Shown here: positions 21,896 through 31,669 of the stretch, in pieces | Layout: the number at the start of each line of letters is the position of its first letter | Position numbering within the stretch: the first letter of the stretch is position 1 | Assembly: GCA_022825725.1 (NCBI GenBank) | Contig: JAJDWE010000031.1 | Location: 124,001 to 188,000, forward strand | Source: Gemmatimonadota bacterium | GTDB taxonomy: Bacteria; Gemmatimonadota; Gemmatimonadetes; Palauibacterales; Palauibacteraceae | Direction of reading: 5' to 3' | Length of the DNA stretch: 64,000 nucleotides | Program-made: the position numbers and the translations under genes | The notes under the pieces: model-generated | What the model was told of the DNA's origin: nothing | The model's database searches: none | The model's input: the letters and a program-made list of their open reading frames with translations, nothing else

Positions 21896-22023
21896 GTCTT
21901 CCCCACGCGCTGGGTTGTCCGTCTCCGACCGATGCGTCTGCGGAACAGCCACGTAATCTAGCCGGAACGGGGCAGCCCCTGCAAATGTCGCGTGGTCCGA
22001 CACCCGGCTTCGTGGCATCGATG

Positions 22024-22068
22024 ATCCCCCTCCAAATTGGGGGGCATCCCACCCAAATTGAGGGGTAT
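22024..22068. repeat. Imperfect inverted repeat containing two direct CCAAATTGxGGGG units 20 bp apart
   Basis: ATCCCCCTCCAAATTGGGGGGCATCCCACCCAAATTGAGGGGTAT read directly. Confidence 0.6.
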
Positions 22069-22093
22069 CTGAGTACGCTATCTCACTGTAAAA

Positions 22094-22099
22094 TATAAT
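22094..22099 (+). promoter_or_regulatory. Candidate -10 element (TATAAT) in an AT-rich island upstream of the 22184 ORF
   Basis: Exact TATAAT in tgtaaaaTATAATgttac; no convincing -35. Confidence 0.35.
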
Positions 22100-22183
22100 G
22101 TTACAATGACCGTATGCCTTACGAGTGAACTAGCTGCGGTCTGAGTCAATCCGATTCCGACTCAGTGGAGAAAGCGACCCCGA

Positions 22184-24817
22184 ATGTCCGAAACGGGCAG
22201 ATCGCAAGCTTCGGCCTCACAGCACCATGGCGTGCCATGCGCCCACTCAGTCGCTCTCACGCTGGCGGCGGCCACATGGCTTGCCGCATGTGGTGATGTT
22301 CTGCCCACGTCCACGTCCGCCCCTCCCACCAACCGGGCGCCGGTCGCGGAGGGGACGATCCCACCGCGCGAGCTGCTGGCGGGCGAGTTGGCAACCTTTC
22401 CGCTGGACGAATTCTTCCATGATCCGGACGGGAACACGCTCACGTACACCTCGTCCACGTCGAATGCCCAGGCGGTGACCGCCGCCACCAGGGGCAGCGA
22501 ACTCACGCTGGTTGCCGTGACCACCGGTCGCGCGGACATCACGGTCACGGCAGCCGACCCCGGTGGCTTGGCCGCGACGCAGAGTTTCGCCGTGACGGTG
22601 CCCAACCGGGCGCCAGTGGTCGACGCGGTCCCTGCGCTGGATTTGCTGTCGGGCGCTTCGGAGACCGTGATTCTCACACGGTATTTGCGGGACCCCGACG
22701 GTGAGGCGCTCGCCTACTCGGCGACGAGTTCGGACGAGGCCGTGGCATCCGTGCAGATCGTCGGTGTCGGCCTCACGGTGACCGCGGTGGCCAGGGGCGA
22801 GACCACGGTGAGGGTCACAGGCACTGACTCCAGCGGTCTGAGCGTCAGCCAGAACTTCTCGGTCACCGTGGATGGGGTCGCGATCGGGACCGTGGAACCT
22901 GCCGTCCTGTTCGAGGGATGGGAGGCGACGATCCGCGGACGAGGATTCTCGACCTCCATCGCGAACAACCTCGTCCTTCTCGACGACATCCCCGCCCCGG
23001 TGACTGCCGCCAGCGCGACCGAGCTCACCATCCGCGTGCCGCGCGGCGACTGCCTCCCGCCACGGAAAGCCAAACTTGGCGTGACGGTCCTGGGCTTGAG
23101 CGACACCCTGCAGGTGAGCGTGACGCCGGCGGGTAGCGAGGACTTCGATCTCGACCCCGGCTGGTACCGCTATACACGCGCCGGAAACGGGTGCCTGCTG
23201 CTGCCGGGGGACGCGGCGGGCAGCGAGTGGCTGATCGGGGTGCTGTCGACCGCCGATGAGCCGTCGTCCCTGTCCTCGGTCACCGTTTCCGGCATTCCCG
23301 GCGACCTGGACGTCTTCACGAACCTCGGCATGTCTGCAGTCGCTTCCGCAAGAGGGGGCGCGCAGCGCTCCGCCCGCGAAGGCGTCGCCTTCGCGGGTCC
23401 GATTCCGGAGGGGTTCGCGCCGGGCACAACCGAGGTCGCGGCCGACCGAGGCACCGGGTCCGATCCGGAACCTCCGGCTCCACGCCGGGACTGGGCGGCG
23501 TACAACGAGTTCATGGCGAGGAATGACGAGCTGCTCCGCAGTCTGGGACCGGGGATCCCCATCGCATCACCGATCGCAGCGGACGGACAATCGTACTCCA
23601 CGGGTGACACGGTGACGTTGTTTGGCGGCTGTTTTGGCGATTGCCTCCAACGCGACACCGTGCGCGCCGTCGTCCGTCTCAGGGGCGCCAACGCCATCTG
23701 GCTGGAGGATCTCGCGAATCCGCCCGGAGGGCTCACGGTTTCCGAGCTGACCACGCTCGACGCGTTCTACGCTTCACACGCGAAGCCGGTGCATGACGCG
23801 TACTTCGGCGGGCTCCCGGATGTCGACGGCAACGAGCGCTTCCTGGTCCTCATGACGAAGGATGTCAACGTGTCGGGGTACGGTGGATTCGTCTGGTCCG
23901 GGGACTTTCGTGTGTCATCGACCGGTTGGACGAGCAATGAAGCGGAGATCTTCTACGGCGTCGTTCCCGACTCCAGCGGCGTACACGGGCGCGCCTGGAC
24001 CAGGCAGGAGATCCTGGATTACTACCCGTCCCTGTTGACGCACGAAGTGACGCACATCATTCAAAGGGGCGCCTCAATCCTCAGCGGAGCCGGCTACAAG
24101 ACGACCTGGGAGGCTGAGGGCGGGGCCACGCTATCCGAGCAACTGGTCGCCTACCGGCTCTTCGGACACGAATCGACCCCGAACCGGGGCTGGGCCGCCT
24201 ACGACAGCGGGCGAGCCTGGTATTCGGAGTGGGTCAGCGGGATGGCTCACTTCTTCGGCTGGGATCCTCACTACTATTATGGCCGCCGGGTGCCGGGGGC
24301 CCCGCATCAGTGTTCGTGGGTCGGACGACCATCGCAGGGCAACGACGGACCGTGCCGCAACAGGAGAGCCGCGTACGATGTGCCTTCGATGCTCCTCCGG
24401 TACATGATGGACCGGTACGGCGGCGACTACACCGGAGGCGAGCAGGCGCTGATGCGCCGCCTGACACAGTCGCCCTACGTCGGCTACGCCTCTCTGGAGG
24501 AGGTCGCCGAAAGGCCCATCGAGGCCCTGCTGGCCGACTTCTACATGTCGCTGTGGATGGATCTGCACGGCGTAGACTGGCTCCAGTCCTGGGATCTTGC
24601 GGACATTTGGCGGCGGTTCGGGGAGGAAGCCTGGCTCCGGCCGTACGCCTCGACGGCATCGGCGCACCAACACGATTGGACGATACGCGCCGGCTCCGGC
24701 GCACTGCTTCGCTGGAGCCCCGGGGGGGCCCTGGCCCCGACGAGTCTCAAGGTCACGCCTCCCGGTGGCGGCCGGACCCCGGCGCACATATCGCTGTGGG
24801 TCCTGCGAATCCGATAG
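22184..24817 (+). CDS. Secreted lipoprotein with Ig/cadherin-like and IPT/TIG-like domains and a C-terminal HExxH metalloprotease domain
   Basis: Lipobox LAAC; repeated NRAPVA.../DPDGxxLTYTSSTS modules; LLTHEVTHIIQRG plus downstream WEAEGGATLSEQLVAY (third ligand candidate). Confidence 0.75.
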   Translation: MSETGRSQASASQHHGVPCAHSVALTLAAATWLAACGDVLPTSTSAPPTNRAPVAEGTIPPRELLAGELATFPLDEFFHDPDGNTLTYTSSTSNAQAVTAATRGSELTLVAVTTGRADITVTAADPGGLAATQSFAVTVPNRAPVVDAVPALDLLSGASETVILTRYLRDPDGEALAYSATSSDEAVASVQIVGVGLTVTAVARGETTVRVTGTDSSGLSVSQNFSVTVDGVAIGTVEPAVLFEGWEATIRGRGFSTSIANNLVLLDDIPAPVTAASATELTIRVPRGDCLPPRKAKLGVTVLGLSDTLQVSVTPAGSEDFDLDPGWYRYTRAGNGCLLLPGDAAGSEWLIGVLSTADEPSSLSSVTVSGIPGDLDVFTNLGMSAVASARGGAQRSAREGVAFAGPIPEGFAPGTTEVAADRGTGSDPEPPAPRRDWAAYNEFMARNDELLRSLGPGIPIASPIAADGQSYSTGDTVTLFGGCFGDCLQRDTVRAVVRLRGANAIWLEDLANPPGGLTVSELTTLDAFYASHAKPVHDAYFGGLPDVDGNERFLVLMTKDVNVSGYGGFVWSGDFRVSSTGWTSNEAEIFYGVVPDSSGVHGRAWTRQEILDYYPSLLTHEVTHIIQRGASILSGAGYKTTWEAEGGATLSEQLVAYRLFGHESTPNRGWAAYDSGRAWYSEWVSGMAHFFGWDPHYYYGRRVPGAPHQCSWVGRPSQGNDGPCRNRRAAYDVPSMLLRYMMDRYGGDYTGGEQALMRRLTQSPYVGYASLEEVAERPIEALLADFYMSLWMDLHGVDWLQSWDLADIWRRFGEEAWLRPYASTASAHQHDWTIRAGSGALLRWSPGGALAPTSLKVTPPGGGRTPAHISLWVLRIR

Positions 24818-24899
24818 TACGGCGGTCTGACGCTCGCTGTCGGAACGTCCCCGCGAGGGGATCGTGCGACGGGCGCCGACCCGACGTAGACTCTCCGCC

Positions 24900-25397
24900 A
24901 TGACCCGCGACGCGCTGATCGCACTTCTCGATTTCCACTACTGGGCCCGCGACGGAACGCTGCACGCCGTCGAGCGGATCTCGCCAGAGGATTTCCGCCG
25001 GAACCTGGGGAGCAGCTTCGGCTCCATCCGCGATACGCTCGCCCACGTCGTGTCCGCCGAATGGGTCTGGTGCTCGCGCTGGGAGGGACACTTCCCGACG
25101 GAGCATCTCCCCGCCGCCGACTTCGAGACGGTGGGCGACATTCGCGCGCGCTGGCTGGAGGAGGAAGCCCGTGTACGACGCTTCGTCGCGGGACTCGGCT
25201 CGGGGGACATCCACCGCGTGATGGAGTACCGGTTCTTCGGCGGCGAACCGATGCGTGTCGTCTTCTGGCACATGCTGCAGCACGTCGTCAACCACGCGAC
25301 CTACCACCGCGGACAGGTGACGACGATGCTCCGCCAGCTCGGCGCCGATCCGCCCCGGAACCAGGGCCTCATCGGCTTCCATCTGGAGCAGGCCTAG
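24900..25397 (+). CDS. DinB family protein
   Basis: LLDFHYWARDGTLHAVERI...SIRDTLAHVVSAEWVW...MLQHVVNHATYHRGQVTTMLRQLG. Confidence 0.88.
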   Translation: MTRDALIALLDFHYWARDGTLHAVERISPEDFRRNLGSSFGSIRDTLAHVVSAEWVWCSRWEGHFPTEHLPAADFETVGDIRARWLEEEARVRRFVAGLGSGDIHRVMEYRFFGGEPMRVVFWHMLQHVVNHATYHRGQVTTMLRQLGADPPRNQGLIGFHLEQA

Positions 25398-25442
25398 CAG
25401 GCTCGGCGCCCTCGGTGGCTCGCGGACGTCTGCGACGTCACA

Positions 25443-27965
25443 CTAGTTGGGCGTCAGCATCGTCCGGTCCGCGACGGCCGCCTCGATCTTCGCTCGCGAG
25501 TAGTAGAGCGGGAAGAAGCGGTCCTTCGCCCAGCCCTCGAACAGGTTCCGGTACATGGGATCGTCGGGGTCTCCCCCCTGCCCCGGCGTGTTCGTGAACA
25601 CGGCCGTGTCCCAGTCGCCCGCCTCCGCGATGATCCGGAAGGAGGGGCCCGAGGTCTGGTTGTCCCCGCCTCCCGTCTGGTTCACGGTGAAGCCGTTGCC
25701 TCCGCGCGGGAGCGGACCCACCTCGAGGCGCGCGCGCATCTCGGCGTTCACGATCGCGGACAGCGGGTGCCGGAACCGGGCGTGCTTGAAGCGCACGTCG
25801 CCGTAGCGCCACGGGGCGCCGCCGAATCGGTCCTCCAGCCCCGTCAGGGCGTCGGCCAGCGTGCGGGCGAGGAAGGCGTCGCGGCCCGCAACGGGATCCC
25901 CGTCTCCGAGCGGCGCGAACCACGCGGGCGGCGAGCCGAGCCAGTCGATGATCTTCTTCATGGAAAGGCGGCCGAGCGACGCGCGGACCTCCGCGGGGAC
26001 GACGAGCGGCACCATCTGCCGCTGGAGCTCGCGCTCCCACGACACGTAGATCGCGGCCTCGCGTGACTCCGGGGCGAGCGCGAAGTCCCAGTCGAGCAGC
26101 TCGCCCCGCGCCGCTTCCGCCCCGGGGGGCAGGTCGACGCCGCGCAGCATCGGCACGAGCGAGCGCGCGGGGAGCGACACGTAGTCCGTCGCGAGCTGCA
26201 TCATCTCCGCCATCGTGAAGCGCTTCCCCGAAGCGAGGACTTCGTCGATGCGTGCGCTCCGGAACGGGTCGCTCCAGCTCCAGCCGACGGCGTCGCGGTG
26301 CTCGTAGCCGGGGGGAACGAGGTTCTGGTTCGCCGTCGACCAGAAGCCCTTCTCCGGGTTGAACACGTGCGGCTTGTGCCGGATCTCGAGGTAGCCATCC
26401 CACTCGTAGCGGCCGTCCCCCGGCACCGGGACGAGACCCGACCAGTTCCGGCGGATGGGCGCGATCCCCACGGACTGCCAGCCGATGTTCCCCTCGACGT
26501 CGGCCCACACCATGTTCTCGCCGGGGATGTTCGAGTAGTTGCAGGCGTCCCGGAACTCCTCCCACGTCTTCGCCTGGTTCATGCGCAGGCTCGCGAGGTA
26601 CGGCGCGCCGCCGATCTCCATCCACCCCGCGCGCACCGCGTAGGCGAGATCGTTGTCCCAATCCTCGTACACGACGGGCCCGTGCCGCGTGTACCGGTGC
26701 CGGACCTGTTCCGCCGCGCCCCCCTCGACCGGGATCTCGTCGTCGATGATCCGCATCGCCTCCCAGTCTCCGCCGTACCAGTAGCGGTCCGGGTCGTCCG
26801 GGTGCGTGCGGTAGACGTAGAGGTCCTCGGCGTCGGTCTGGAAGACGGTGAGCCCCCACGCGCCGTACCCGTTGTGTCCGATCGAGATGCCCGGGAGGAC
26901 CGGCTCGCCCCCGCCGATGACATTCCAGCCCGGTCCGACCAGGTGGACGAGATAGCGCAGCGACGGGGCCGCCTGCACCCGGTGCGGATCGTTCGCCATC
27001 AGCGCGTGGCCGCTCAGCGTGCGGCTCCCCGCCACGACCCAGTTGTTGCTCCCGGTCCCCATCCGCTCCGCCTCGAGGCGTCCCGCTTCGTAGGCTGCCG
27101 CCTCCCGGGCTTCCTCTCCGAGCGTCCGCAGGGCCAAGGCCTCCGCGTCGGAGGCGGTGGCGCGGAAGCGGGGCTCGATGTCCTCGGGCTGGAACCGGAT
27201 GGACCCGCGGAATGCCCGGTACACGTCGAGGATTTCGCGCCGGAGGAGCGAGCCGTCGATCGCGGGATCGAGATCGATGTCCGGTTCTCCCGGGTGGAAA
27301 TAGGAGACCTCCTTCACCTTGTCCGCCCCCACCCCCGCGACGGCGAGACCCAGATCCAGCTCCTGCCCGATATTCATGAGGAGGCCCTGGTGACGGGAGA
27401 TGACGACATCGGGGGTCCACGGCTGCGGGCGGATCCCGAGCATCTCGAACTCGACCGGAAGGAGGTCGGGGTCCCGTTCCGTCTCGGCGATGTACGCGTT
27501 GATCCCGTCCGTGAAGGCCCGGATGATCTCGGAACCGCGCGGGTGGTAGTGATTCAGTTCCGCTTCCAGATCGCCGCGGAACCGGAACAGCCGCGCACCG
27601 CGGTCGCGCTCCAGTTCACGGGGACCGAGGATTTCGGAAACCGTGCCCGTGGCCTGGCGGCGCCAGAGTTCGAACTGGAAGAGGCGGTCGCGCGCGGCGC
27701 TGTACCCCTGCGCGAAGAAGAGATCGTGCTCCGTCTCCGCGTAGATGTGGCTGACGCCCCAAAGGTCCTTGAGGATCTCGACCCCGGCCTCGAGCCCCGG
27801 GACCCGCAGGGTCTCCGTGTCGACCGGATCGAAGGCGGCGACCCGATCCGGGAGGCCGCCTCGAAGGTCGTCGACGGTCGGCGCGCCGGGCAGGTGTCCA
27901 CTGGACCCCCGCAGGACCGGCAGGAGGATGATGAGCGCGAACAGCGTGACGGATCGAACCCGCAT
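25443..27965 (-). CDS. Penicillin acylase family protein (N-terminal nucleophile hydrolase, S45)
   Basis: Signal peptide; GSNNWVVAGSRTLSGHALMANDPHR; FWSTANQNLVPPGYEHRDAVGWSW. Confidence 0.92.
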   Translation of the reverse strand: MRVRSVTLFALIILLPVLRGSSGHLPGAPTVDDLRGGLPDRVAAFDPVDTETLRVPGLEAGVEILKDLWGVSHIYAETEHDLFFAQGYSAARDRLFQFELWRRQATGTVSEILGPRELERDRGARLFRFRGDLEAELNHYHPRGSEIIRAFTDGINAYIAETERDPDLLPVEFEMLGIRPQPWTPDVVISRHQGLLMNIGQELDLGLAVAGVGADKVKEVSYFHPGEPDIDLDPAIDGSLLRREILDVYRAFRGSIRFQPEDIEPRFRATASDAEALALRTLGEEAREAAAYEAGRLEAERMGTGSNNWVVAGSRTLSGHALMANDPHRVQAAPSLRYLVHLVGPGWNVIGGGEPVLPGISIGHNGYGAWGLTVFQTDAEDLYVYRTHPDDPDRYWYGGDWEAMRIIDDEIPVEGGAAEQVRHRYTRHGPVVYEDWDNDLAYAVRAGWMEIGGAPYLASLRMNQAKTWEEFRDACNYSNIPGENMVWADVEGNIGWQSVGIAPIRRNWSGLVPVPGDGRYEWDGYLEIRHKPHVFNPEKGFWSTANQNLVPPGYEHRDAVGWSWSDPFRSARIDEVLASGKRFTMAEMMQLATDYVSLPARSLVPMLRGVDLPPGAEAARGELLDWDFALAPESREAAIYVSWERELQRQMVPLVVPAEVRASLGRLSMKKIIDWLGSPPAWFAPLGDGDPVAGRDAFLARTLADALTGLEDRFGGAPWRYGDVRFKHARFRHPLSAIVNAEMRARLEVGPLPRGGNGFTVNQTGGGDNQTSGPSFRIIAEAGDWDTAVFTNTPGQGGDPDDPMYRNLFEGWAKDRFFPLYYSRAKIEAAVADRTMLTPN

Positions 27966-28002
27966 CGGATTCTCCTTGGGTGATCTTCTCTCGTGAGTCC
28001 GG

Positions 28003-28845
28003 CTACGACCCCGTGGCTTTCTTCTGCGCCGGCTCGTTCCCGGCCTCGTCGTCGGTCTCGGTCTCCGTCCCGTCGGACCCCGAGACGCTCGCCTTGAGCG
28101 CGGCCATGAGGTCGATGACCTTCGCCGTCGTCTCCTCCTCGACCGGCGCGGTGATCTCCGTCCCATCGGCCACCTTGCGCTCGATCGCCGCGAGCATGCG
28201 CTGTCCGACCTCATCCTCGTACTTCGACGGATCGAAGTCCTCCGAGGCGATCTGCTCGATGAGTTGTACGGCGAGGCCGAGTTCCGCATCGGCGACCTCG
28301 CCCTCTCCCGACGGCACGTCGGCGATGTCCCGCACCTCATGCGCGTAGTGCAGCTGTTCGAGAACGAGGTGATCCCCGACCGGCCGCACGAGGACGAGAT
28401 ACTGCTTGCCCCGCGCCGCGTACTTTGCGAGGGCGGCCCACCCCGTCTTCTTCATGGCGGCGCCGAGGAGCCGGTAGGCCTTGTCCCCTCCCCGCGCGGG
28501 CCCGAGGTAGTACGTCTTCCCGATGTAGGCCCGTTCGACCTGGTCCAGCGGCACGAACTCGACGATCTCGACCGCCTGCGTCGCCTCCGCCTCGAGCGCC
28601 TTCAGTTCCTCCGGCTTGAACGTCACGTACTGGTCCTTCGCGAACTGGTATCCCTTGATGAGATCACTGCGCAGGACCGGCTCCCCCGTCTTTGCGTCCA
28701 CGTACTGCTGTTTCACTCGGGTCCCGTCGGGGGAGAGGAAGTTGAAGCGGACTTTCTGCGAGTTTTCGGCGGACGAGTAGAGCTGGCACGGGATCGAAAC
28801 GAGCCCGAACGAGACCGTCGCCGTTGCGATGGGTCGAGGTGACAT
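28003..28845 (-). CDS. ku: Non-homologous end joining protein Ku
   Basis: IATATVSFGLVSIPCQLYSSAENSQKVRFNFLSPDGTRVKQQYVDAKTGEPV...KGYQFAKDQYVTFKPEEL. Confidence 0.95.
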   Translation of the reverse strand: MSPRPIATATVSFGLVSIPCQLYSSAENSQKVRFNFLSPDGTRVKQQYVDAKTGEPVLRSDLIKGYQFAKDQYVTFKPEELKALEAEATQAVEIVEFVPLDQVERAYIGKTYYLGPARGGDKAYRLLGAAMKKTGWAALAKYAARGKQYLVLVRPVGDHLVLEQLHYAHEVRDIADVPSGEGEVADAELGLAVQLIEQIASEDFDPSKYEDEVGQRMLAAIERKVADGTEITAPVEEETTAKVIDLMAALKASVSGSDGTETETDDEAGNEPAQKKATGS

Positions 28846-29011
28846 CCTGCATCTCTCCGTGTTCGCGCCGGACCGCCCGGCGCGGTGTCAGCCCCGGCGT
28901 GATGCCGGACCGGGGGGCCGAATTATAGTTTCCGGGCCGGATTGTGCATACCGCTCCGGCCGTACACCGCCCGGAGGGTCGAAAGCAGCGTCGAAGGACA
29001 GGGCCGCGAGC

Positions 29012-31669
29012 ATGCCCCGAGGAAAACTCGAGGAATACCGGGACAAACGCGCTTCCGAGCGCACGCCGGAGCCCTTCGGCGGCGCGGCCGGGACGGGAGT
29101 CGGCGTGTTCGTCGTCCAGTTGCACGCGGCGACGCGCCGGCACTACGACCTCCGCCTGGAAATCGGGGGCGTCCTCGTTTCGTGGGCCGTCCCCAAGGGC
29201 ATCTCCCCCGACCCGGCGGACAAGAAGCTCGCGATGCACGTCGAGGACCACCCGATCGAGTACATCGAGTTCGAGGGCGTGATTCCGAAGGGTGAGTACG
29301 GCGGCGGCGAGATGATCGTGTGGGACATCGGCCGCTGCATCATGCTCGAAGATCCGCAGGAGGGACTGGAGGCGGGCAAGCTCCTGTTCGAACTTCGGGG
29401 CCACAAACTCAGGGGCGTATGGACGCTCGTGCGGCTGGCGAAGGGGGAGACCGGCAAGGAATGGCTCCTCATTCGCGAGCGGCGCGGCGGACACCCGATC
29501 CTGGAGGACGGATCGCTCCCGGAAACGTCCATCCTGTCGGGCCTTACGGTCGAGCAGATGGCCGAGCGCGAGCGCGGCTGGTATCCCGGGGAGGATCTGG
29601 CCGCGGCCCTCGAGCGGGCCGGCGCGCCCGAGCGCCCGGTCGACCCCGCCGACGTGCGGTTCATGCTCGCCCAGCCCCGGGAGGAAGCGTTCGACGATCC
29701 CGCGTGGCACTTCGAGCTGAAACTCGACGGCTACCGCATGCTGGCCTCGGCCGTCGACGGCGCGGCCAGCCTCCTGACCCGGAACGGGCACGACGCGCTC
29801 CCCACCTTCCCGGACATCGCCCGCGCCCTCCGCAAGCTCCCCTTCCGGCGCGTGGTGCTGGACGGAGAGGTCGTCGTTCACGACGCCGCGGGCTACCCCA
29901 GCTTCCGGCGTCTGCAGAAGCGCGCCCGGCTCTCGCGCCCACTGGATGTGCGGCACGCCTCGTTCGAGGCGCCGGCCAGCTTCTACGCCTTCGACCTGCT
30001 CGCCTTCGACGACCGCGATCTGCGCGATCTCCCGCTCTTCGAGCGGCGCACCCTCCTGCGCGGCGTGGTGCCCGAGGCGGGCCCGATCCGGCTCAGCGAA
30101 CACTTCGAGGAGTGCGGGAAGGCCCTCTTCCGGCAGGTGCAGGAGATGGGACTCGAGGGGATCATGGCCAAGCGCGCCGACTCCCGGTACACCGGCGGCC
30201 GGTCTCCCGACTGGCGGAAGATCCACGCCGCGCGCGAGGCCCGTTTCGTCATCGTCGGCTTCACGAGTCCGGCCGGCTCGCGGACGGGCTTCGGCGCGCT
30301 CCACCTCGGCGCGTACGGCCCCGCCGGCGTCGCATCCCCCGCCAGCCCCGCATCGGGGACCGCCACGAGCGACGACGGCCTCGCCCTCCATTACATCGGT
30401 CGGGTTGGAACGGGTTTCGACGACGAGACGCTGGCGAAACTCCGGACCCGGCTCGACGCGCTGGAGGCGGCCGGCGGGCCCGCATTCGCGACGCCGGCCC
30501 CCGCCGGAGACGATCACACCTGGGTCGAACCCGAACTCGTGGCGGAGATCCGGTACAAGGAAATCACCGAGGGAGGCCTGCTCCGGCATGCCGTCTTCCT
30601 CGGCGTCCTGCCGACCCCGGAGGAGGAATCCGGGGAGGAAGAATCCGGGGACGAGGATCGCGAATACGTGGTTCCCACCGACTGCCGGCTGCCCCGCGAC
30701 CCGCGCGCGGCGCTGGCCGATCCCGTGCGCGTCGACACGTCGCCCCCGCCCGTCGAGGAGTTGCCGCTCTCGAACCTCGACAAGGTCTTCTGGCCGGACG
30801 AGGGATACACTAAGGGCGACCTGATCGCGTACTACCGGGACATCGCCCCGTGGCTGCTGAAGTTCCTCGAAGACCGGCCTCTGGTGCTCACCCGCTATCC
30901 GGACGGGATCGACGGGAAGTCCTTCTTTCAGAAGAACGCGCCGGGGTTCCAGCCCGAGTGGGTGCGCACAGAGGCGATCTGGAGCCGCGGCTCCGAGCGC
31001 GACATCCACTATTTCATCGCCGACGACCCGGCGGTGCTCGTGTACATCGCAAACCTCGGCGCGATTCCGCTCCACGTGTGGGCGAGCCGCGTCGGGAGCC
31101 TGGACCGCCCCGACTGGTGCCTCCTCGACCTCGACCCCAAGCACAAACGGGACGGCGAGGAGGTGTACGCCCCGTTCGGGGACGTGATCGACGTGGCGCG
31201 CGCGATCGGCGCACTGTGCGAGGAGATCGGACTCCCCAGCTATCCGAAGACGAGCGGCTCGTCGGGGATCCACGTGATGATTCCGCTCGGCGGACAGCTC
31301 GACTACGAACAGTCGCGCACCCTCGCGCAACTGCTGGCGACGGCGGTGGTGGCGGAGATCCCCGACGGGGCCACGATCGTCCGGAACCCCTCGCGGCGCG
31401 AAGGCAGGGTCTACATCGACTATGTGCAAAACGGGCGCGGGCGGCTCGTCGTGGCGCCGTATTCCGTGCGGTCGCGCGCGGGCGCCACCGTGTCCGCGCC
31501 GCTGCGCTGGACGGAAGTGAAGGAGGGACTCTCGATGGAAGACTTCACGATCCGGACGATGCCGGAGCGCGCCCGGTCGCTGGACCCCGACCCGCTTCTT
31601 CCCGTGCTGTCGGAGGAGCCCGATCTCATGGCCGCGCTCGACGCGCTGCAGCGGAGGATCGGCGGGTGA
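29012..31669 (+). CDS. ligD: ATP-dependent DNA ligase LigD (phosphoesterase-ligase-polymerase)
   Basis: PE domain FVVQLHAATRRHYDLRLEIGGVLVSWAVPKG; ligase FELKLDGYRMLA, GIMAKRADSRYTGGRSPDWRKI; POL LSNLDKVFWPDEGYTKGDLIAYYRDIAPWLL. Confidence 0.96.
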   Translation: MPRGKLEEYRDKRASERTPEPFGGAAGTGVGVFVVQLHAATRRHYDLRLEIGGVLVSWAVPKGISPDPADKKLAMHVEDHPIEYIEFEGVIPKGEYGGGEMIVWDIGRCIMLEDPQEGLEAGKLLFELRGHKLRGVWTLVRLAKGETGKEWLLIRERRGGHPILEDGSLPETSILSGLTVEQMAERERGWYPGEDLAAALERAGAPERPVDPADVRFMLAQPREEAFDDPAWHFELKLDGYRMLASAVDGAASLLTRNGHDALPTFPDIARALRKLPFRRVVLDGEVVVHDAAGYPSFRRLQKRARLSRPLDVRHASFEAPASFYAFDLLAFDDRDLRDLPLFERRTLLRGVVPEAGPIRLSEHFEECGKALFRQVQEMGLEGIMAKRADSRYTGGRSPDWRKIHAAREARFVIVGFTSPAGSRTGFGALHLGAYGPAGVASPASPASGTATSDDGLALHYIGRVGTGFDDETLAKLRTRLDALEAAGGPAFATPAPAGDDHTWVEPELVAEIRYKEITEGGLLRHAVFLGVLPTPEEESGEEESGDEDREYVVPTDCRLPRDPRAALADPVRVDTSPPPVEELPLSNLDKVFWPDEGYTKGDLIAYYRDIAPWLLKFLEDRPLVLTRYPDGIDGKSFFQKNAPGFQPEWVRTEAIWSRGSERDIHYFIADDPAVLVYIANLGAIPLHVWASRVGSLDRPDWCLLDLDPKHKRDGEEVYAPFGDVIDVARAIGALCEEIGLPSYPKTSGSSGIHVMIPLGGQLDYEQSRTLAQLLATAVVAEIPDGATIVRNPSRREGRVYIDYVQNGRGRLVVAPYSVRSRAGATVSAPLRWTEVKEGLSMEDFTIRTMPERARSLDPDPLLPVLSEEPDLMAALDALQRRIGG

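Noticed and set aside
27966-28340. Long N-terminal extension of the penicillin acylase ORF
   Set aside because: Overlaps the Ku coding region antisense; the true start with signal peptide is M at 27965.
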